Shown piece after piece: positions 4,806 to 7,277 of a stretch of 7,277 bases of DNA. Every line of letters begins with the position of its first letter. The first letter of the stretch is position 1. The DNA is from an uncultured Rikenellaceae bacterium. GTDB taxonomy: Bacteria > Bacteroidota > Bacteroidia > Bacteroidales > Rikenellaceae. The notes below the pieces were generated by a model. The model was not told the DNA's origin, did not search any database, and was given only the letters and a program-made list of their open reading frames with translations. Made by a program: the position numbers and the translations under genes. The stretch spans positions 1 through 7,277 of the forward strand of contig CAMQUV010000049.1 in the NCBI GenBank assembly GCA_947037995.1, in the 5' to 3' direction.

Positions 4806-7277
4806 ATGAAAAAAATCCTGCTTTTTGCTGCCGCCTGCCTCGGGCTTTACTCTTGCTCGGACTCGGCTCTGAGCCTTGTGCAACAAGACAACTCCCTTAT
4901 CAAACAATCACTTAACCAAAATTGGCAGTTCAAAGATGTCGACTCTACCGCGTGGCTCAATGCCACTGTCCCAGGAGTTGTACACACGGACCTACTCAAC
5001 CTTGAAATAATCGAAAATCCATTTAACGGCACAGCCGAACCCAAACTACAATGGATTGAGAAAAAAACGTGGGAGTACCAAGCTAATTTCACCCCTGATA
5101 ACAATATCCTCGATAAAGAAGAGCAAATACTTGTGCTCGAAGGGGTCGATACATACGCTGATGTCTATGTCAACGATGAACTTGTGCAGAAAACTGACAA
5201 TATGTTCCTAGCGTGGAGAATTGACGTCAAAGGGAAAATTAAATCGGGCGAAAATAAACTTAGAGTTGTGTTCCACCCAGCTTATGACGTGGCTGAACCA
5301 CTAGCCAAAAAATACCCTAAACTTCCTGCTGATAACGATAAGGGCGAACCTTATAAAACATCGGTTTTTACTCGCAAAGCGCCATATTCATACGGATGGG
5401 ACTGGGGCCCTAGATACGCTACCGTAGGGCTGTGGAGACCAGTGATGCTCGAAGGGTATAATACCCTAAGAATAGAAAGTACGCAGGTAATTCAAAAAAC
5501 ACAGTCGCAAGAACTTGCTACACTGGATATGAATGTGGCTATTGAAGCCAATAAAGAGGGTGAAGTAATGATTGCGGTGGCTGATACGATGGGAAATATA
5601 TTCGCCAAAAAAAGCCTTAAACTTGTGAAAGGTATCAATATTGTGAATATGCCTTTCCAAATAGAAAATCCAAAACTGTGGTGGCCAAACGGCTCGGGCG
5701 AACCGAACCTGTATGCGCTACAAACTATGGTGGTGGACCACAATGGCGCCAAACTAGACTCGAAAACAGAACGTATCGGTATTAGAACAGTGAGATGGGT
5801 GCAAGAGCCAGATAGCGTAGGTAATGGTAAATCATTCTATGTGGAAGTGAATGGCGTGCCGATTTTCTCTAAAGGAGCTAACTATATTCCGCAAGACAGC
5901 TTCTTACCTAGAGTTACAAGCGAAAGATATGAAGAGATAGTCAATGTAACTAAAGAAAGTAATATGAATATCCTACGTGTGTGGGGTGGGGGTATATATG
6001 AAAATGATGAGTTCTATGAACTATGTGACGAAAACGGTATAATGGTGTGGCAAGATTTTATCTTCGGCTGCTCGCTATATCCTTGGGATAAAGAGTTCTT
6101 TGCTAATGTAGAGAAAGAAGCCGTAGAGAATGTTAAAAGACTAAGAAACCATCCGTCAATTGTACTGTGGTGTGGTAATAATGAAATTACGGAACTATGG
6201 CACCACTGGGGTTACCAAAAAGTATATAAATGGACAGAAACAGAACAAAAAGAGATCTTCGCTGGTATGGAGGCTCTATTCTATGAACTTCTGCCTAATG
6301 TGCTGAAAAATCAAGATACTACTAGATACTATCACCCATCGTCGCCTACATACGGACGCGGTAACCCACAAAGCCAAATAGAGGGTGATGTGCACTACTG
6401 GGGAGTATTTCACGACGAAGAACCTTTCTCTGTATATAAAGACAAACCAGGAAGATACTCTAACGAGTATGGATTCCAATCGCTAGCTTGCTATGATACG
6501 TATAGAGAATACTTTGAAGAGAAAGATATGAAACTATATAGCGATGCTATGGTGATACATCAAAAAAACTTTAAAGGTTATAGAGTTATAGAAGAATATA
6601 TGTCAAGAGATTTACCTATACTAAAAGATAACTTTAGAACGTATGTCTACCTGACACAAATACTACAACAAGAAGGTATTAAAATTGCGATGGAAGGGCA
6701 CCGCTCAAGAAGACCGTGGACTATGGGGTCGCTATACTGGCAACTCAATGACCTGTGGCCTGTTGCATCGTGGAGCTCGCTAGATAGCGAAGGAAGATGG
6801 AAAGCGCTGCAATTCCAAGCCAAACGTAGCTTTGCACCAACTATTCTTTCGTTCGAACGTGTTGACTCAACAGCTACTTGTAGACTATGGGGAATTACTG
6901 ATAAACTCGACAAACCGCAAACAGGTAAAATATCTGTTACGCTTATGGACTTTGAAGGGAAAAAAATCAAAGAACAACTAGTCGATGTTGAGGTAGAGCC
7001 TAACACTTCGGAAATGCTTTTTGCTATCTCTGACCTGCAACTGCTCGAAGGTAACGACCCAAGCAAAGTGCTGCTTGTAGCCGAAGGTGAACTTTCGGGA
7101 ACACCCGTCAGAGCGATTTACTACTTTACACAGTTTAAAAACCTAGACCTGCCAGAACCGAAATACGATGTTCAATACACGCAAAAGGATAATGTGGTTA
7201 CGGCTAAAATAACCGCTAAAACTATGCTTAAATCGGTGCTTTTCGAAGCTGATGCGTTGCAGAATAACCCTTCGGAT
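4806..7277 (+). CDS. Lipoprotein beta-mannosidase, GH2 family, 3' end outside window
   Basis: 824 codons are visible from the ATG at 4806, open to the right edge; family members are usually somewhat longer, so only the tail is missing. A short hydrophobic stretch and the lipobox LYSC (Cys17) mark a membrane-anchored lipoprotein. Domains in order: sugar-binding jelly roll (about 30-210), Ig-like domain (about 215-330), TIM barrel (about 340-680), then C-terminal beta domains. Key motifs are GWDWGP at 197-202, typical of GH2 mannosidases, RVWGGGIYE around Trp393, WCGNNE with the acid/base Glu460, SNEYGFQS with the nucleophile Glu554, and YWQLNDLWP around Trp645. These positions agree closely with those remembered for the Bacteroides thetaiotaomicron enzyme BtMan2A. 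It should release terminal beta-linked mannose from mannan oligosaccharides or N-glycan cores in the periplasm. It diverges from the GHL10-like gene. Both catalytic residues are present and no frameshift was found. Confidence 0.95.
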   Translation, partial: MKKILLFAAACLGLYSCSDSALSLVQQDNSLIKQSLNQNWQFKDVDSTAWLNATVPGVVHTDLLNLEIIENPFNGTAEPKLQWIEKKTWEYQANFTPDNNILDKEEQILVLEGVDTYADVYVNDELVQKTDNMFLAWRIDVKGKIKSGENKLRVVFHPAYDVAEPLAKKYPKLPADNDKGEPYKTSVFTRKAPYSYGWDWGPRYATVGLWRPVMLEGYNTLRIESTQVIQKTQSQELATLDMNVAIEANKEGEVMIAVADTMGNIFAKKSLKLVKGINIVNMPFQIENPKLWWPNGSGEPNLYALQTMVVDHNGAKLDSKTERIGIRTVRWVQEPDSVGNGKSFYVEVNGVPIFSKGANYIPQDSFLPRVTSERYEEIVNVTKESNMNILRVWGGGIYENDEFYELCDENGIMVWQDFIFGCSLYPWDKEFFANVEKEAVENVKRLRNHPSIVLWCGNNEITELWHHWGYQKVYKWTETEQKEIFAGMEALFYELLPNVLKNQDTTRYYHPSSPTYGRGNPQSQIEGDVHYWGVFHDEEPFSVYKDKPGRYSNEYGFQSLACYDTYREYFEEKDMKLYSDAMVIHQKNFKGYRVIEEYMSRDLPILKDNFRTYVYLTQILQQEGIKIAMEGHRSRRPWTMGSLYWQLNDLWPVASWSSLDSEGRWKALQFQAKRSFAPTILSFERVDSTATCRLWGITDKLDKPQTGKISVTLMDFEGKKIKEQLVDVEVEPNTSEMLFAISDLQLLEGNDPSKVLLVAEGELSGTPVRAIYYFTQFKNLDLPEPKYDVQYTQKDNVVTAKITAKTMLKSVLFEADALQNNPSD

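Noticed and set aside
6647..7066. 139-codon minus-strand open frame opposite the mannosidase
   Set aside because: It is the antisense shadow of conserved GH2 sequence; the product is Ser/Leu-rich and has no family features.

Overview
The window looks like chromosomal DNA from a member of the Bacteroidota, probably near the order Bacteroidales. The evidence is a moderate-to-low GC content, AT-rich leaders without Shine-Dalgarno sequences, a TAnnTTTG-type promoter box, two lipoproteins with SPII signal peptides, and a gene set typical of that phylum. This placement is inferred from style and families, not from a marker gene.

The layout is two divergent transcription units separated by a 186-base AT-rich region (4620-4805). 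Leftward from 4619 run four tightly packed genes: a glycosidase-like lipoprotein of the GHL10 type (3522-4619), a Xaa-Pro aminopeptidase (2099-3496), a SUI1/eIF1-like protein (1698-2036), and a large secreted HEXXH metallopeptidase with a beta-propeller that runs off the left edge (1-1696). The gaps are 25, 62 and 1 bases, so they may form one operon. Rightward from 4806 runs a lipoprotein GH2 beta-mannosidase that runs off the right edge with 824 codons visible.

The two glycan-related lipoproteins flank a common control region. It holds a 10-base element repeated in inverted orientation next to both starts, a 13-base tandem repeat just before the mannosidase start, and a small dyad before the GHL10-like gene. 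The plausible joint role is breakdown of mannose-containing glycans in the cell envelope, but no SusC/SusD pair, sugar transporter or regulator lies in the window. The downstream genes of the leftward unit concern peptide and protein turnover and translation, with no obvious link to sugars.

No RNA genes, mobile elements, CRISPR arrays or convincing terminators were seen. The coding regions are ordinary. The items most worth a second look are the shared leader element, the uncharacterised GHL10-like lipoprotein and the secreted gluzincin-propeller protein.
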